A DNA stretch of 64,000 nucleotides from Photorhabdus laumondii subsp. laumondii. GTDB taxonomy: Bacteria; Pseudomonadota; Gammaproteobacteria; Enterobacterales; Enterobacteriaceae. Of this stretch, positions 10,019 to 20,223 are shown one piece after another (position 1 is the first letter of the stretch; each line of letters opens with the position of its first letter). The stretch covers positions 3,720,001-3,784,000 of the forward strand of contig NZ_CP024901.1 of the NCBI RefSeq assembly GCF_003343245.1, in the 5' to 3' direction. Under the pieces are notes generated by a model. The model saw nothing but the letters and a program-made list of their open reading frames with translations. It made no database searches and was not told where the DNA came from. Position numbers and translations under genes: made by a program.

Positions 10019-11306
10019 TTCCTTTCTCCCTGTCCAGAGCCTCCATGACATGCACTACCGTGTGGAATGAGCCACAAACGACAACAATATCTTGCTCATC
10101 AGCATCAACCATCGCCTGATGCCAAGCACTTTCCACATCAGTAAATATCCGTGGCTGTCCAAGATGCTGAGCCAGTGTCTGTGCATCTGCACCACGCTGT
10201 TCAGTCAACGGAGCGCAATACCACTCATTTATTTGCTGTGACAGGCAAGTCAGTGTACCGGCAATATCTTTATCACCTAGCATACCCACTACACCAAGGA
10301 TTCTACTGCCCGGCTGACGGGGCAACTGGGCCAATTTCTGTACCAGATAAGCCGCCGCATGGGGATTATGAGCCACATCCAAGATCAACAATGGCTTTTC
10401 ACGAACTATCTGGAAACGCCCAGGCAACTGCGCATTCTGTAGCCCTTGATGGATTGCACTCTCATTAATAGCTCGACTGACTTTATCATCTTGTCGTAAC
10501 AGGCAACAAATAACACCCATCGCCGTTGCGGCATTCATCAGAGGAACATTTGGCAAAGGTAAGTTGCTAAATAGCCTATCATCAGATTGCCAGTGCCAGT
10601 TTTTATTCTGTTGAGAGAAACGCCAGTCAATGCCACAACGGAACAACTTGGCTCCTAATTCACCCGCAACTTCCGCAATAGAAGATGGCATATCCGGCTC
10701 ACCGACCACGGCAAAGCGATCTTTACGGAAAATCCCTGCTTTCTCACGACCAATATGTTCGCGATCGGCACCCAACCAATCAATATGATCAATTGCAATA
10801 CTGGTAATCGCGGCAATATCGGCATCCACAATATTTGTCGCATCCAGTCGCCCACCTAAGCCTACTTCTAAGATGACCACATCCAAACAAGCTTGTTTAA
10901 ACAGTTGCAAAGCCGCTAATGTGCCATATTCAAAATAAGTCAGCGAAATATCACCGCGACGAGATTCAATATCCGCAAATACACGACAGAATTCCTGTTC
11001 AGGTAACTCTTTACCCTGAATACGAACTCTTTCGGTATAACGTACAAGATGCGGAGAGCTGTAAACACCCACTCTCAGCCCAGCCGCCAACAGAATAGAT
11101 TCTATCGTGCAACAGGTAGTACCTTTACCATTAGTACCGGATACGGTTATCACCTTAGGTGCAGGATTAACCAACGCCAAAGTTCGGGCAAGTTTCCCCA
11201 CACGCTCAAGCCCCATATCAATGGCCGTAGTATGCAGGTTCCCAAGGTAGGAAAGCCACGTCATCAATGGCGACGTGGCTTGAGGAATTTGTAAAGTGTC
11301 AGGCAT
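10008..11306 (-). CDS. folC: Dihydrofolate synthase / folylpolyglutamate synthase FolC
   Basis: 432 aa, full length. It adds glutamate to dihydropteroate and then to folates. The Mur-ligase ATP loop is [14 protein letters not shown] (about residue 53), the second motif is [14 protein letters not shown], and the C-terminal domain contains [13 protein letters not shown]. It overlaps the end of accD by 8 bp and continues into dedD, the usual accD-folC-dedD arrangement. Confidence 0.97.
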   Translation of the reverse strand: MPDTLQIPQATSPLMTWLSYLGNLHTTAIDMGLERVGKLARTLALVNPAPKVITVSGTNGKGTTCCTIESILLAAGLRVGVYSSPHLVRYTERVRIQGKELPEQEFCRVFADIESRRGDISLTYFEYGTLAALQLFKQACLDVVILEVGLGGRLDATNIVDADIAAITSIAIDHIDWLGADREHIGREKAGIFRKDRFAVVGEPDMPSSIAEVAGELGAKLFRCGIDWRFSQQNKNWHWQSDDRLFSNLPLPNVPLMNAATAMGVICCLLRQDDKVSRAINESAIHQGLQNAQLPGRFQIVREKPLLILDVAHNPHAAAYLVQKLAQLPRQPGSRILGVVGMLGDKDIAGTLTCLSQQINEWYCAPLTEQRGADAQTLAQHLGQPRIFTDVESAWHQAMVDADEQDIVVVCGSFHTVVHVMEALDREKGSGK

Positions 11307-12243
11307 CTTCTTTATTGGTACTTATTTGAATATCCGCCTCAACATCAGCGGGTTCTGCCACAAATTCAGCAACAATTGGCTTAGTACCTGGCTGCGACTG
11401 ATGAGTTAGTTTAGAAAGTAAACTTGCAAGTGTGTCACGCATTTCAGGACGACGAACAATCATGTCAATCGCTCCCTTTGCCAGCAAAAACTCACTACGC
11501 TGGAAACCGGACGGTAATTTTTCACGAACAGTCTGCTCAATCACTCGTGGCCCGGCAAAACCAATCAATGCTTTTGGTTCAGCAATATTGATATCACCCA
11601 ACATCGCCAGACTTGCTGAAACACCGCCCATTGTCGGATCGGTCATGATAGAGATATAAGGCAAACCACGTTCCTGCATTTTTGCTAAAGCAGCACTGGT
11701 TTTCGCCATCTGCATCAGTGACATCAATGCTTCTTGCATACGAGCGCCACCACTGGAAGAAAAACAAATCAGAGGACAATTGTCTGCCAACGCCTGTTCT
11801 ACGGCACGGACAAAACGGGCACCAACAACCGAAGCCATAGAACCGCCCATAAATGCAAATTCAAAAGCAGCAGCAACAACTGACATACCACTCAGGGTAC
11901 CTTTCATCACGACTAACGCATCTTTTTCTTGGGTTTGCTTCTGCGCCGCTGATATACGATCTTTATACTTTTTGGAATCGCGGAATTTAAGAATATCTTT
12001 TGGCTCTAATTCCCCCCCTAATTCCGTCGTTGCTCCTTCATCAAGGAATGTAGCCAATCGGGTACGCGCCGAAATACGCATGTGATGATCACATTTAGGG
12101 CAAACCTCAAGATTGCGCTCTAGCTCAGCACGGTAGAGCACCTGACTGCAACTATCACATTTAGTCCAAACCCCTTCTGGGATATTCGCTTTACGCGTTT
12201 GGGTAATGTTGCTTTTATTAAGAATTTTTTCAATCCAGCTCAT
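11299..12243 (-). CDS. accD: Acetyl-CoA carboxylase carboxyltransferase subunit beta AccD
   Basis: 314 aa. With AccA it forms the carboxyltransferase that produces malonyl-CoA for fatty-acid synthesis. An N-terminal four-cysteine zinc site (Cys29, Cys32, Cys48, Cys51) precedes a crotonase-like core with [18 protein letters not shown] and [15 protein letters not shown]. Length and order (dedA-accD-folC) are typical. Confidence 0.97.
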   Translation of the reverse strand: MSWIEKILNKSNITQTRKANIPEGVWTKCDSCSQVLYRAELERNLEVCPKCDHHMRISARTRLATFLDEGATTELGGELEPKDILKFRDSKKYKDRISAAQKQTQEKDALVVMKGTLSGMSVVAAAFEFAFMGGSMASVVGARFVRAVEQALADNCPLICFSSSGGARMQEALMSLMQMAKTSAALAKMQERGLPYISIMTDPTMGGVSASLAMLGDINIAEPKALIGFAGPRVIEQTVREKLPSGFQRSEFLLAKGAIDMIVRRPEMRDTLASLLSKLTHQSQPGTKPIVAEFVAEPADVEADIQISTNKEDA

Positions 12244-12345
12244 TGAATGATCTTTCCGTCTGAATCTGGCTTATGCCAGTTTTGTTATTGTGTGCCATTA
12301 AACCACAATGCTATTACAGTGTGGATAAAAAACTGCTCAAACCTG

Positions 12346-13035
12346 TTACCGGTTATCACTCTTCTGCTTCATCACCGTACGACGATGACGCCAGATTTCA
12401 ATCACTCCGGGCAGGATTGAAATAAAGATGATAGCGACAATCAACAGTTTCAAATTCTGTTGTACCATTGGCATATCACCGAATATATAACCAGAATAGG
12501 TGAATAACAGTACCCATACTAGTGCGCCAATCACGTTATAAGCAGCAAAACGACGATAAGACATTTTCCCCATACCTGCAACGAATGGTGCAAATGTTCT
12601 GATAATTGGTACAAATCGCGCCAAAATAATTGCCTTCCCACCATGTTTTTCATAAAACTCATGTGTTTTATCTAAATAACTGCGGCGGAAAATTTTTGAA
12701 TTTGGATTAGTAAATAACCTTTCGCCAAAGATGCGACCAATAGCATAGTTCACTGCATCACCAATAATAGCCGCAATAATCATCAATGCCACCATGATAT
12801 GCACATTCAGATCATTTGAGCCCAGAGCCGCTAAAGCGCCGGCAACAAATAACAGCGAATCTCCCGGTAGAAACGGAGTAATCACTAACCCTGTTTCACA
12901 AAATAAAATCAGAAACAAAATGCCATATACCCAATCACCATATTGTGCGACCAGTTCGGCTAAATGAATGTCAATATGGAGAATGAAATCAATAATAAAT
13001 TTAGCAAAATCAACAAAATGAGTCAGAAATTCCAT
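12346..13035 (-). CDS. dedA: DedA-family inner-membrane protein
   Basis: About 229 aa with four to six membrane helices. It carries the family segment [23 protein letters not shown] and the [19 protein letters not shown] motif with the conserved Arg residues linked to proton-dependent transport or lipid flipping. The ATG at 13035 gives the family-like N-terminus; an alternative at 13047 is possible. It lies between truA and accD as in E. coli. Confidence 0.93.
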   Translation of the reverse strand: MEFLTHFVDFAKFIIDFILHIDIHLAELVAQYGDWVYGILFLILFCETGLVITPFLPGDSLLFVAGALAALGSNDLNVHIMVALMIIAAIIGDAVNYAIGRIFGERLFTNPNSKIFRRSYLDKTHEFYEKHGGKAIILARFVPIIRTFAPFVAGMGKMSYRRFAAYNVIGALVWVLLFTYSGYIFGDMPMVQQNLKLLIVAIIFISILPGVIEIWRHRRTVMKQKSDNR

Positions 13036-13081
13036 AATATTCCCCACTATGCCAAAACATCCGTGTCGGCAACTAGAAATG

Positions 13082-13918
13082 TTAAATCAGATCATCTGCC
13101 AAAAACAGAGGTCCCATAACAGCGCAAGGCAAATCAAATTGCACCGGATAATCAACAGCAACCAGATACAACCCTGCGGCTTTTGCCGTCGCAGCGGCTT
13201 TCGCCCGATCTTTTAAAGCAAGCAACTGGGCCATCCAGTTAATATCCTGATTCCCACAGCCAATTTCCATCAGACTACCCGCAATATTACGCACCATATG
13301 ATGCACAAAAGCATTGGCTTTAATATCTATGACAACGTAATGTCCGTAACGATTGACATTAATATGCATCACATTACGCCAAGGCGTTTTAGATTGGCAT
13401 TGAACTGCACGGAAAGAGGTAAAATCATTTTCTCCTAATATACATTGCGCAGCCTGATGCATCCGCTTTTCATCCAGTGGATAGTGAAAATGGGTCACAC
13501 CATTGGCCAGCACTGCTGGACGATAACGATGATTAAAAATAATGTAACGATATCGCCGAGCAGTTGCACTAAAACGGGCATGGAAACCCTCATCCACGGT
13601 TTTCACCCAACGAACAGCAATATCTGGCGGTAAATGTACGTTCACGCCCATTGTCCACGCCGCATCCTTGCGCTGAACAGACGTTTCAAAATGCACAACC
13701 TGCCCTGTTGCATGTACTCCAGCATCGGTCCGACCAGCACAAAATACCGATATGGGTTCATCGGCGACTTTTGATAGTGCTTCCTCAAGGCATCCCTGAA
13801 CACTTTTTACTTCCTGCTGACGCTGCCAGCCATAATATCGGCTGCCATCGTACTCAATTCCCAATGCAATTTTCATCTTTGAACCTGGCACAGATTCTGT
13901 TTGTTCTGTACCGAACAT
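13082..13918 (-). CDS. truA: tRNA pseudouridine(38-40) synthase TruA
   Basis: Up to 278 aa; an internal ATG at 13876 ([12 protein letters not shown]) is an alternative start. The catalytic aspartate is in [16 protein letters not shown], and the C-terminal [15 protein letters not shown] is also a family signature. Its first codon overlaps the usg stop codon, so the two are translationally coupled. It modifies U38-U40 in anticodon stem-loops. Confidence 0.95.
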   Translation of the reverse strand: MFGTEQTESVPGSKMKIALGIEYDGSRYYGWQRQQEVKSVQGCLEEALSKVADEPISVFCAGRTDAGVHATGQVVHFETSVQRKDAAWTMGVNVHLPPDIAVRWVKTVDEGFHARFSATARRYRYIIFNHRYRPAVLANGVTHFHYPLDEKRMHQAAQCILGENDFTSFRAVQCQSKTPWRNVMHINVNRYGHYVVIDIKANAFVHHMVRNIAGSLMEIGCGNQDINWMAQLLALKDRAKAAATAKAAGLYLVAVDYPVQFDLPCAVMGPLFLADDLI

Positions 13919-14928
13919 CAGTAAAATTGCTCCTGAATCAGTTTTTCCGCTGTCTCAACAGCCATTAATGCACCACCAAACCGGATGTTATCGGCCACAG
14001 ACCAGAATTGTAATATTTCCGGCATACCATAATCATGGCGCAAACAACCAATACTCAGCACATCATTACCCGATGCTTCCGTCACTGGAGTTGGATAATC
14101 GCCTTCATCTGCAACGTTAATATCAACCATCCGCTCTAATTCTTCTCGAACTTCTTCCACCCCAACCGGACGCAATGTTTCCAAATGGACTACTTGAGCA
14201 TTGCCATAAAAAACGGAAGACTGAACGCAACTCACTGAAATGGGTAATCCCTCATCCTGTAAAATTTTGCGTATCTGATCCACAAGGAGACGCTCTTCAC
14301 GCACAGAACCTTCAGCTTCTGTTGGCAACGGCAAAAGATTAAATGCCAGTTGTTTACTGAAATGACCTGGCTCCGGTGGAATGCCATTAAGCAAACGGGC
14401 GCTCTGTCCAGCTAATTCATCAACGGCCGCTTTGCCGTGAACAGAAACAGAAAACAGATTAGTCAAATGCAAACGTGCAATTCCAGCCGCATCCACCAGC
14501 GGTTTAATGGCTGTCAGTACCTGACTGGTCATACTATCTGCTAAGGCAATAATATTTCGGTTACGATAATCCGCCAAAACATGAGGATTCACCCCTGGAA
14601 CAACTAAAGGTACATCAGGCTCCATAGCAAACAACCCACTGCTATCGATAACCAAACAACCTTCTTCTGTCGCTTTTTCAACATATTGTGCCGTAGCCTC
14701 TAATCCAGCCACAAAAAAAGCGAGCTGTACCTGTGACCAGTCAAAATCAGCAGCATCACCAACAACAAAATTTTTGCCATTAAAACGCAAGCTTTCACCG
14801 GCACTACGCTCACTGGCGAGAGGATACAATTCACCAACGGGAAACTGACGCTCTTGTAATAACGCCAATATCGCTTCACCTACTGCCCCTGTCGCACCCA
14901 ATAGGGCAATATTCCAACCTTCTGACAT
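13918..14928 (-). CDS. usg: Usg, aspartate-semialdehyde dehydrogenase-like protein
   Basis: 336 aa. The N-terminal NADP-binding loop is [16 protein letters not shown] and the rest follows the ASD fold. Where true aspartate-semialdehyde dehydrogenases have an NCTT-type catalytic cysteine, this protein reads [11 protein letters not shown], so the nucleophile is replaced, which fits the non-ASD USG-1 group. The ATG at 14928 (MSEGWNIAL) is preferred over 14943. It sits between pdxB and truA as in E. coli. The function is unknown. Confidence 0.92.
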   Translation of the reverse strand: MSEGWNIALLGATGAVGEAILALLQERQFPVGELYPLASERSAGESLRFNGKNFVVGDAADFDWSQVQLAFFVAGLEATAQYVEKATEEGCLVIDSSGLFAMEPDVPLVVPGVNPHVLADYRNRNIIALADSMTSQVLTAIKPLVDAAGIARLHLTNLFSVSVHGKAAVDELAGQSARLLNGIPPEPGHFSKQLAFNLLPLPTEAEGSVREERLLVDQIRKILQDEGLPISVSCVQSSVFYGNAQVVHLETLRPVGVEEVREELERMVDINVADEGDYPTPVTEASGNDVLSIGCLRHDYGMPEILQFWSVADNIRFGGALMAVETAEKLIQEQFY

Positions 14929-14979
14929 GTTGGTTTTCTCCATCTATCTTTCTGACATGTAGATATATTTCTGCACGGA

Positions 14980-16107
14980 TTAAATCAGTTCTGTACTGAA
15001 ACCAAGAGCAGCTAGCAACTCAGCACTCTCTCTATTATCACAACATACAGTTAGGGATGACCATTCCCGGCGTTCTAAATAGTTTTTACGCAGATAATCA
15101 AATTGCCCTTTTTGACCGGCAACTTGCCGTAACGGGGTATCATCGCGGCGTACATCATACACTAAATGCATCAACCGCTTCAGTGTGCTTTGAGTGACAT
15201 TCCCATGTAGGGTAACCCGGCTGAAATCTGGTTCTGGCAATAAATCAGATAAAGCCACTTTACGGGGTTGACCAAGGAATTCACAGTAAGCTTCAAATAC
15301 CTGTGTGGTACCACGCGCTTTACCTTCGAGGGTATAACCCGCGATATGCGGTGTACCAATATCAACTAATTCCAGTAATGGTAGGGATAAATCAGGTTCC
15401 GGCTCCCATACATCCAGAACAACACGGAGTTTCTTGCCACATTTCAATGCAGTAAGCAGCGCTTGATTATCAATAACTTCACCGCGACTGGCGTTAATCA
15501 ATATGCGGTTATCCGGCAAAACCGACAATAATTCCACATCCACCAGATGATGTGTTTTATACGGACCTGATTTATTGAGTGGCGTATGGAATGTCAGAAT
15601 ATCCGCCTCTTTAACCAATTTTTCCAGTGACCAAAATTCACCAGCGTCCCCTCTGTCAGCTCTTGGAGGATCACATAAAAGTGTCCGGATACCAAGGACG
15701 GCTAACCGTTCAGCCAGTCTACTTCCGACATTACCGACACCAACGATTCCGACAACTTTATCCTTAAGCTCAAAATTATCACGTTCCGCCAGCAACATTA
15801 ACGCTGAGAAAACATATTCAACCACAGCAATGGCATTACATCCCGGCGCTGCTGAAAACCCAATTCCTGCCTGTGATAACCATGACTGATCCACATGGTC
15901 AGTCCCTGCCGTTGCCGTACCGATAAATTTTACCGCGCGGCCTTTCAGTAATTCTTCATTAACTTTAGTCACTGAGCGGACCATAAATGCATCAGCATGA
16001 TCCAGTACACCTTCCGGTACCGGACGCCCCGGAATAGCTTGTACATCCCCCAATTGCTGAAATAGTTGATCAGCATAAGGCATATTTTCATCAACCAGAA
16101 TCTTCAC
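14980..16107 (-). CDS. pdxB: Erythronate-4-phosphate dehydrogenase PdxB
   Basis: 375 aa. D-2-hydroxyacid dehydrogenase of the vitamin B6 pathway, acting on 4-phosphoerythronate. It starts [20 protein letters not shown]; the NAD-binding loop is [16 protein letters not shown], with [14 protein letters not shown] and the catalytic-His region [16 protein letters not shown]. The family-specific C-terminal dimerisation domain is present. It is first in the pdxB-usg-truA run. Confidence 0.96.
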   Translation of the reverse strand: MKILVDENMPYADQLFQQLGDVQAIPGRPVPEGVLDHADAFMVRSVTKVNEELLKGRAVKFIGTATAGTDHVDQSWLSQAGIGFSAAPGCNAIAVVEYVFSALMLLAERDNFELKDKVVGIVGVGNVGSRLAERLAVLGIRTLLCDPPRADRGDAGEFWSLEKLVKEADILTFHTPLNKSGPYKTHHLVDVELLSVLPDNRILINASRGEVIDNQALLTALKCGKKLRVVLDVWEPEPDLSLPLLELVDIGTPHIAGYTLEGKARGTTQVFEAYCEFLGQPRKVALSDLLPEPDFSRVTLHGNVTQSTLKRLMHLVYDVRRDDTPLRQVAGQKGQFDYLRKNYLERREWSSLTVCCDNRESAELLAALGFSTELI

Positions 16108-16196
16108 TTAATTCCATCCTGTGGCATTAAAACTGACGTAGCGAGCTATTCTGCCATTTAATTATAACAAAACCCATAATAACGGTTTTTTTGTTG

Positions 16197-16302
16197 TTAA
16201 CTTTTCCTGAAACGTTCCGGTGTCGTGCCTGCCAATTGCTGAAACATAGCGATAAAAGCAGAAGATGAGCTATAACCCACATCAAAAAAGTTGGCTGTAT
16301 TC
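16197..16302 (-). pseudogene. C-terminal remnant of an AraC-type regulator
   Basis: On the minus strand the last ~33 codons read ...VGYSSSSAFIAMFQQLAGTTPERF... before a TAA at 16197-16199. This is the second helix-turn-helix end of AraC/XylS regulators (GY-S-x-SAF-x-x-F-x-x-x-x-G-x-TP-x-x-F). The rest of the gene is missing: at its upstream edge the sequence passes into a truncated ERIC element. Too short for the usual gene callers; clearly non-functional. Confidence 0.8.
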
Positions 16303-16304
16303 AC

Positions 16305-16387
16305 GCCCCCCCGATCACATAGTTATCTATGCTCCCAGGGATTCGTTTCCTTACCGTCGCGATGCATCTTGAAATCCATAGGGTATA
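16305..16387 (-). repeat. Truncated ERIC element
   Basis: Only the distal ~80 bp of an ERIC remain (GATCACATAGTTATCTATG through CCATAGGGTATA). The proximal TATACCCGT arm is missing or too diverged, and the boundary with the AraC remnant is blurred (GGCTGTATTCACG resembles ERIC GGCTGCACTCGC). Confidence 0.85.
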
Positions 16388-16418
16388 ATTGATTTTTTAG
16401 CAAGGAACTGATTACTAT

Positions 16419-16813
16419 TTAGTTTTTCAATATATCAACGATATTCATGGCTTGTTGTGTATCTTTTACCGCCATTCTGAATGAAGGGCCTAAAGCAGTT
16501 TGGATGGTATTCAATATAATAGGTATACCTTTGAATGATATTGTCACTTGGGAGCCGATATTTTTATTGATTAATGTATCAAGGTAGGGAAAACAGGGTT
16601 TATTTTTTTTACCACTATTGCTAATTGGTTATTACCGCCTTCATCTACCCCTATATAATCGATTTGATCTGTACAGGCTCGGGTTAAGATAAATTTATCA
16701 CCGGATGAGAATGTAAATTTCAATCCATCTTCTCTTTGTACTTGTTTATCTGGATTACTAGAACACCCTGTTATGGCAGATATAAGTAACATAATAACCA
16801 ATAAATTTCTCAT
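16419..16813 (-). pseudogene. Lipoprotein with SecDF P1-head-like C-terminus, frameshifted
   Basis: The 5' part is an 80-codon frame starting MRNLLVIMLLISAITGCSS, a lipoprotein signal peptide with lipobox ITGC, ending at a premature stop. A run of eight A/T at 16613-16620 is the likely slip point: one extra A in the coding strand would continue the protein as ...CFPYLDTLINKNIGSQ... down to TAA at 16419. The restored C-terminal half has the pattern x-x-NIG-x-x-VTI-x-x-x-G-x-P-I-I that resembles the P1-head subdomain of SecD, known from stand-alone lipoproteins. The total span is one base short of a multiple of three, consistent with a single deletion. Either a pseudogene, a phase-variable tract or a sequencing error. 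Confidence 0.6.
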
Positions 16814-16904
16814 AATTTTGATCCTACTATACTGAACGATTTTACAGAATATAGCCCTACTTAAAGTTCGGGTAGGGCTGCAATTAACAGTATATTAAAA
16901 TAAA

Positions 16905-17316
16905 TTACCAAGTAATTCTAATGTTTTGTCCTATAGAATGACTTCTACACCTGATTCTATCTGTTCCTATTCCGCCGTTACTACGGACCAGATAATCACC
17001 AGGGCCTATAGTTTGTATCGTTTTTAGTGTTGGTTCATCTACATATTGTATTTCAACGAAAAAAGTGGATGGAGCCTGTGATTCTGTATCGAAAGTATAT
17101 CTATACCCGTTATCCTTCAAGTTGCCTCTTTGTTGGCTGCACTCGCTCACCCCGGTCACATCGTTACCTATGCTCCCGGGGATTCACTCCCTTGCCGCCG
17201 CGAAGCATCTTGAAATCCATAGGGTATAACACCGTGGCTGTTACTACCAAACCATCCTTGTAAATCAATCCAAGGCCCCAAAAACCGGGTGGAGCATAAG
17301 CTTGAGCTGCTGGCAT
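16905..17316 (-). pseudogene. Small hypothetical gene split by an ERIC insertion
   Basis: An ATG at 17316-17314 behind a strong AAGGAG opens a frame MPAAQAYAPPGFWGLGLIYK... that enters an ERIC (17102-17228) and stops inside it. Past the ERIC another frame continues with RYTFDTESQAPSTFFVEIQ and a C-terminal RSNGGIGTDRIRC segment, ending at 16905. Both halves look like one small secreted or surface beta-protein of about 95 residues, but I do not recognise it. Simple removal of the ERIC with one TA copy leaves the two halves one base out of frame, so an extra indel or a different ancestral junction is needed. Confidence 0.6.
17102..17228 (-). repeat. ERIC element (full length, 127 bp) inside a gene
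   Basis: Complete TATACCCGTTATCC...CCATAGGGTATA unit. It lies between the N- and C-terminal halves of a small hypothetical gene rather than between genes. Confidence 0.95.
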
Positions 17317-17473
17317 ATTTAACTCCTTAAATATAAAAAGTTAGTTATGTTGGCAAAAAAACGATATTTCAAAGGACTCTTTTATTATAATAAGAATTTC
17401 ATTTATTATAATTTATTTTTATGTTTTATATGTGTTTATATTTAACATACTGTTTTCAAATGAAATTTTTCAC

Positions 17474-17837
17474 ATGAGAACTCTTAGCTCGTTGATTCCT
17501 CTTTTGACTGTGATCATCAGTATATTTGTCTTACGTGTTGTCCCCACTGTTGGCCTTGCTCTTGGAACCGTTCTATCTCTGTCTGGTTTAATCTGATTGA
17601 TCAGCGCCGGTGATCCCATATCATTATTGCAACACGGTTTAGTACTACAGCCGTAGATACCAGAAAGTTGCATTTTCTTTGATGCTCACAATTCTGAGAA
17701 ACCGCATGAATTAAGCTTTTCTATGAGTGTCTTTTCTGTTAAGAGAAATAAGTACGGCTGTCGTATTAGGCCACGGCGAATTGATGATGTTACTTGCTTC
17801 CATCTCCTACGCACTCTTTGGCGTATTAACCAAACAT
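17474..17837 (+). pseudogene. Partial duplicate of the downstream EamA transporter gene
   Basis: Two blocks, 17474-17642 and 17766-17837, are near-identical to 18194-18362 and 18359-18430 of the intact EamA gene (constant offsets of 720 and 593 bp). Block 1 contains an in-frame TGA (CTGATTGA where the intact copy has CTGGTTGG). The blocks are separated by a 123-bp insertion. The duplicate lacks both ends of the gene and cannot make a transporter. Confidence 0.9.
17643..17765. mobile_element. 123-bp MITE-like insertion with terminal inverted repeats
   Basis: Begins TACTACAGCCGTA and ends TACGGCTGTCGTA; the ends are inverted complements with one mismatch in 13. It is flanked by a direct repeat TTAG (17639-17642 and 17766-17769), of which the intact homologous sequence at 18359-18362 has a single copy. 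That comparison proves an insertion. No coding capacity is seen; the mobilising transposase is unknown. Confidence 0.8.
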
Positions 17838-17917
17838 AAATCCATAGGATATGTATATAATAAATCAGACACTATTAGACTAAACACACTCATTTTTATC
17901 TCAATGCGACTATCTAT

Positions 17918-18805
17918 ATGAATATAATTTTCCCGTTTCTAGCAGTCCTGATTTGGTCAATTAATGCCGTAGTAAGTAAAGCCTCCGCTACAGCTATTGA
18001 TCCGGCGGCAATTTCTTTTTATCGCTGGTTCCTAGCCTTTCTCACATTAACCCCCTTTGTTGTACTCTCGGTCATTCGGCGATGGAAAACAATCTGTCAA
18101 TATTGGTGGAAATTATTAATTCTTGGCGCACTTGGCATGGTACTTTATCAAAGCTTGGCCTATTACGCTGCGCACAGTATCAGTGCAACATTTATGGGAA
18201 TTCTTAGCTCATTGATTCCTCTTTTGACTGTGATCATCAGTATATTTGTTTTACGTGTTGTCCCCACTGTCGGCCTTGCTCTTGGTACCGTTCTATCTCT
18301 GTCTGGTTTAATCTGGTTGGTCAGCGCCGGTGATCCCATATCATTATTGCAACACGGTTTAGGCCGCGGCGAATTGATGATGTTGCTTGCTTCCATCTCC
18401 TACGCACTCTATGGCGTATTAACCAAACATTGGTCTATTCCATTACCCAACTGGCAATCCCTATATGTACAAATCACTTTTGGTGTCCTGTTATTACTGC
18501 CAAATTTCCTATTGACCAAAGATGTTCAATTGAATGCCAGCAATATCTCGTTAGTCTTATTCGCCGGTATTCCAGCTTCGATCATTGCCCCCTATTTATG
18601 GATACAAGGCGTCATAAAACTTGGTGCGAATACCACCACCATATTTATGAATTTGACGCCGATATTTACAGCTATTATCGCTATTCTGGTTCTGCATGAA
18701 GAGATGCACAGTTACCACCTGATTGGTGGCAGTATAACGTTATTAGGCGTTATACTGGCACAGCAACTACGTACCCCTCTTATTAGAAAAACCTCAGGAA
18801 ATTAA
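17918..18805 (+). CDS. EamA-family (DMT superfamily) metabolite exporter
   Basis: 295 aa with ten predicted membrane helices in two EamA repeats (about residues 5-135 and 150-285). It starts MNIIFPFLAVLIWSINAVVSKASA. YqhA/RhaT-like drug-metabolite transporters export amino acids or other small metabolites; the substrate cannot be told from sequence. The ribosome site is weak. Its last 4 bp overlap the end of the convergent tctE. A broken partial copy lies just upstream. Confidence 0.85.
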   Translation: MNIIFPFLAVLIWSINAVVSKASATAIDPAAISFYRWFLAFLTLTPFVVLSVIRRWKTICQYWWKLLILGALGMVLYQSLAYYAAHSISATFMGILSSLIPLLTVIISIFVLRVVPTVGLALGTVLSLSGLIWLVSAGDPISLLQHGLGRGELMMLLASISYALYGVLTKHWSIPLPNWQSLYVQITFGVLLLLPNFLLTKDVQLNASNISLVLFAGIPASIIAPYLWIQGVIKLGANTTTIFMNLTPIFTAIIAILVLHEEMHSYHLIGGSITLLGVILAQQLRTPLIRKTSGN

Positions 18806-20223
18806 TCATCAGAAAGCCTAAAAGGGATTCTTACTAATAAACCGCCCAGTGTTTCACTGGGCAATAATTGGGGATGAGTACCATGATAAATACCGATATC
18901 TTTTACCAGAGCTAATCCTAATCCTGCCCCTTCATGCCCCGCAGCATTATCAAGACGATTAAAAGCCATCAGAGACAAATTGACGTCTTCTTTAGCAATC
19001 CCCGGCCCACTGTCATCCACTTCCAAATAACAATATGTCTTACAAGAGTTGAGAATCACTCTAGCCGTAACAATGCCACCTTCCGGTGTATATTTAATTG
19101 CATTGTCCAATAAATTAGCACACATTTCCGTCAGTAATACAGGTTCCCCCTTGATCCATTGAGCATTTTCGCCTTCATAACCCAAATCAATATTCTTACT
19201 TTCAGCCTGTTGCAAACGAGAAAAACATGCCTGTTGCAACAATTCGACTAGATTAACCGGCCTATAATCCCGAACGGCCTCCTTTTCATGCGCTTTCAAA
19301 CGAGAAAGTTGTAATAAACGATCCGTCAGAGAGATAGTGTTATCCAATGTACTATCAATGGCCTGTAAGCTTTCTTTCCATTGCGCTGGATCTTTGCTGG
19401 CAAGCGCTACCGCTACTTGCGTTTTTAATACTGTTAATGGCGTTCTAAGTTGGTGAGAAGCATCCGCACTGAACCTCTCCTGCCGACTCACCATCAATTT
19501 CAGTCGCTCTATATAACGATTAAATGCATATAACAATGGGGAAAGTTCCGACCAAGGCAACATATCCGGTAACGGAGTAAGATCATTTGCGGGACGACGG
19601 ACCATGACGCCAGAAAGTTTATGTAGCGGTTTAAGTAACTGCTTCAACAGAAAATAAGCCAGAATCAGAGTCAACCCAACCACGGTTCCTTGGCTCATCA
19701 AAGAAGATATTAATAATTGTTGCGCAAGATAATGACGGGAAGCCACTGTTTCAGCAACTAGTATCAACGCCATTCCCATCATTCCCCCTTCATTGATCGG
19801 CTGATAAAGGGCAGCAACCCGAATGGGCCGGCCGTGATATTCAGCATCATAAAAATAAACTAGAGCCGTGTATAAATTGGAGCGAAGCGTATCTTTAGGG
19901 ATCAAAGGCAAATCATCATAACCGGAAATTATTTCCCCTTCGGGTGATAACACCTGATAAAACAGCCTATCATTCATATTTCGCTCAAAACTATCCAGAA
20001 CCACATAAGGTACATCGACAATTAATTGGTTATTTTTAACAGTCAGCCGTTCTGCCACAGTTCGAGCAGATGCCAATAAAGTACGGTCATAAGCCAATGT
20101 CGCCGCATTCTCTGCACTAAAATAATGGGTGCCAACCGATAAACAACCCAACACAAACAATGGGACACCAAAAAACAAGAGTAACTGATGAAACAATGAG
20201 TTCGGTACTTTAAACCATGTCAT
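18802..20223 (-). CDS. tctE: Sensor histidine kinase TctE
   Basis: 473 aa. An N-terminal membrane helix (about 12-32), a periplasmic domain typical of the 2CSK_N group, and a second helix (about 170-190) are followed by a HAMP-like linker. The HisKA phosphorylation site is in ADASHQLRTPLTVLKTQV; the ATPase domain has the N box NLLDNAIKYTPEGG and G boxes DSGPGIA and GAGLGLALVKDIG. It senses tricarboxylates and phosphorylates TctD. Its start overlaps tctD by 14 bp, so the two are coupled. Confidence 0.92.
   Translation of the reverse strand: MTWFKVPNSLFHQLLLFFGVPLFVLGCLSVGTHYFSAENAATLAYDRTLLASARTVAERLTVKNNQLIVDVPYVVLDSFERNMNDRLFYQVLSPEGEIISGYDDLPLIPKDTLRSNLYTALVYFYDAEYHGRPIRVAALYQPINEGGMMGMALILVAETVASRHYLAQQLLISSLMSQGTVVGLTLILAYFLLKQLLKPLHKLSGVMVRRPANDLTPLPDMLPWSELSPLLYAFNRYIERLKLMVSRQERFSADASHQLRTPLTVLKTQVAVALASKDPAQWKESLQAIDSTLDNTISLTDRLLQLSRLKAHEKEAVRDYRPVNLVELLQQACFSRLQQAESKNIDLGYEGENAQWIKGEPVLLTEMCANLLDNAIKYTPEGGIVTARVILNSCKTYCYLEVDDSGPGIAKEDVNLSLMAFNRLDNAAGHEGAGLGLALVKDIGIYHGTHPQLLPSETLGGLLVRIPFRLSDD

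Noticed and set aside
10151..10468. Plus-strand open frames inside folC and accD (for example 10151-10468, 11049-11294, 11780-12085)
   Set aside because: They lie antisense to strongly supported genes, have no ribosome site or recognisable domain, and are shadows of codon usage.
18163..18396. Minus-strand frames at 17470-17673 and 18163-18396 that encode similar proteins
   Set aside because: The similarity arises because both are antisense to the duplicated EamA segment; neither has a start signal.
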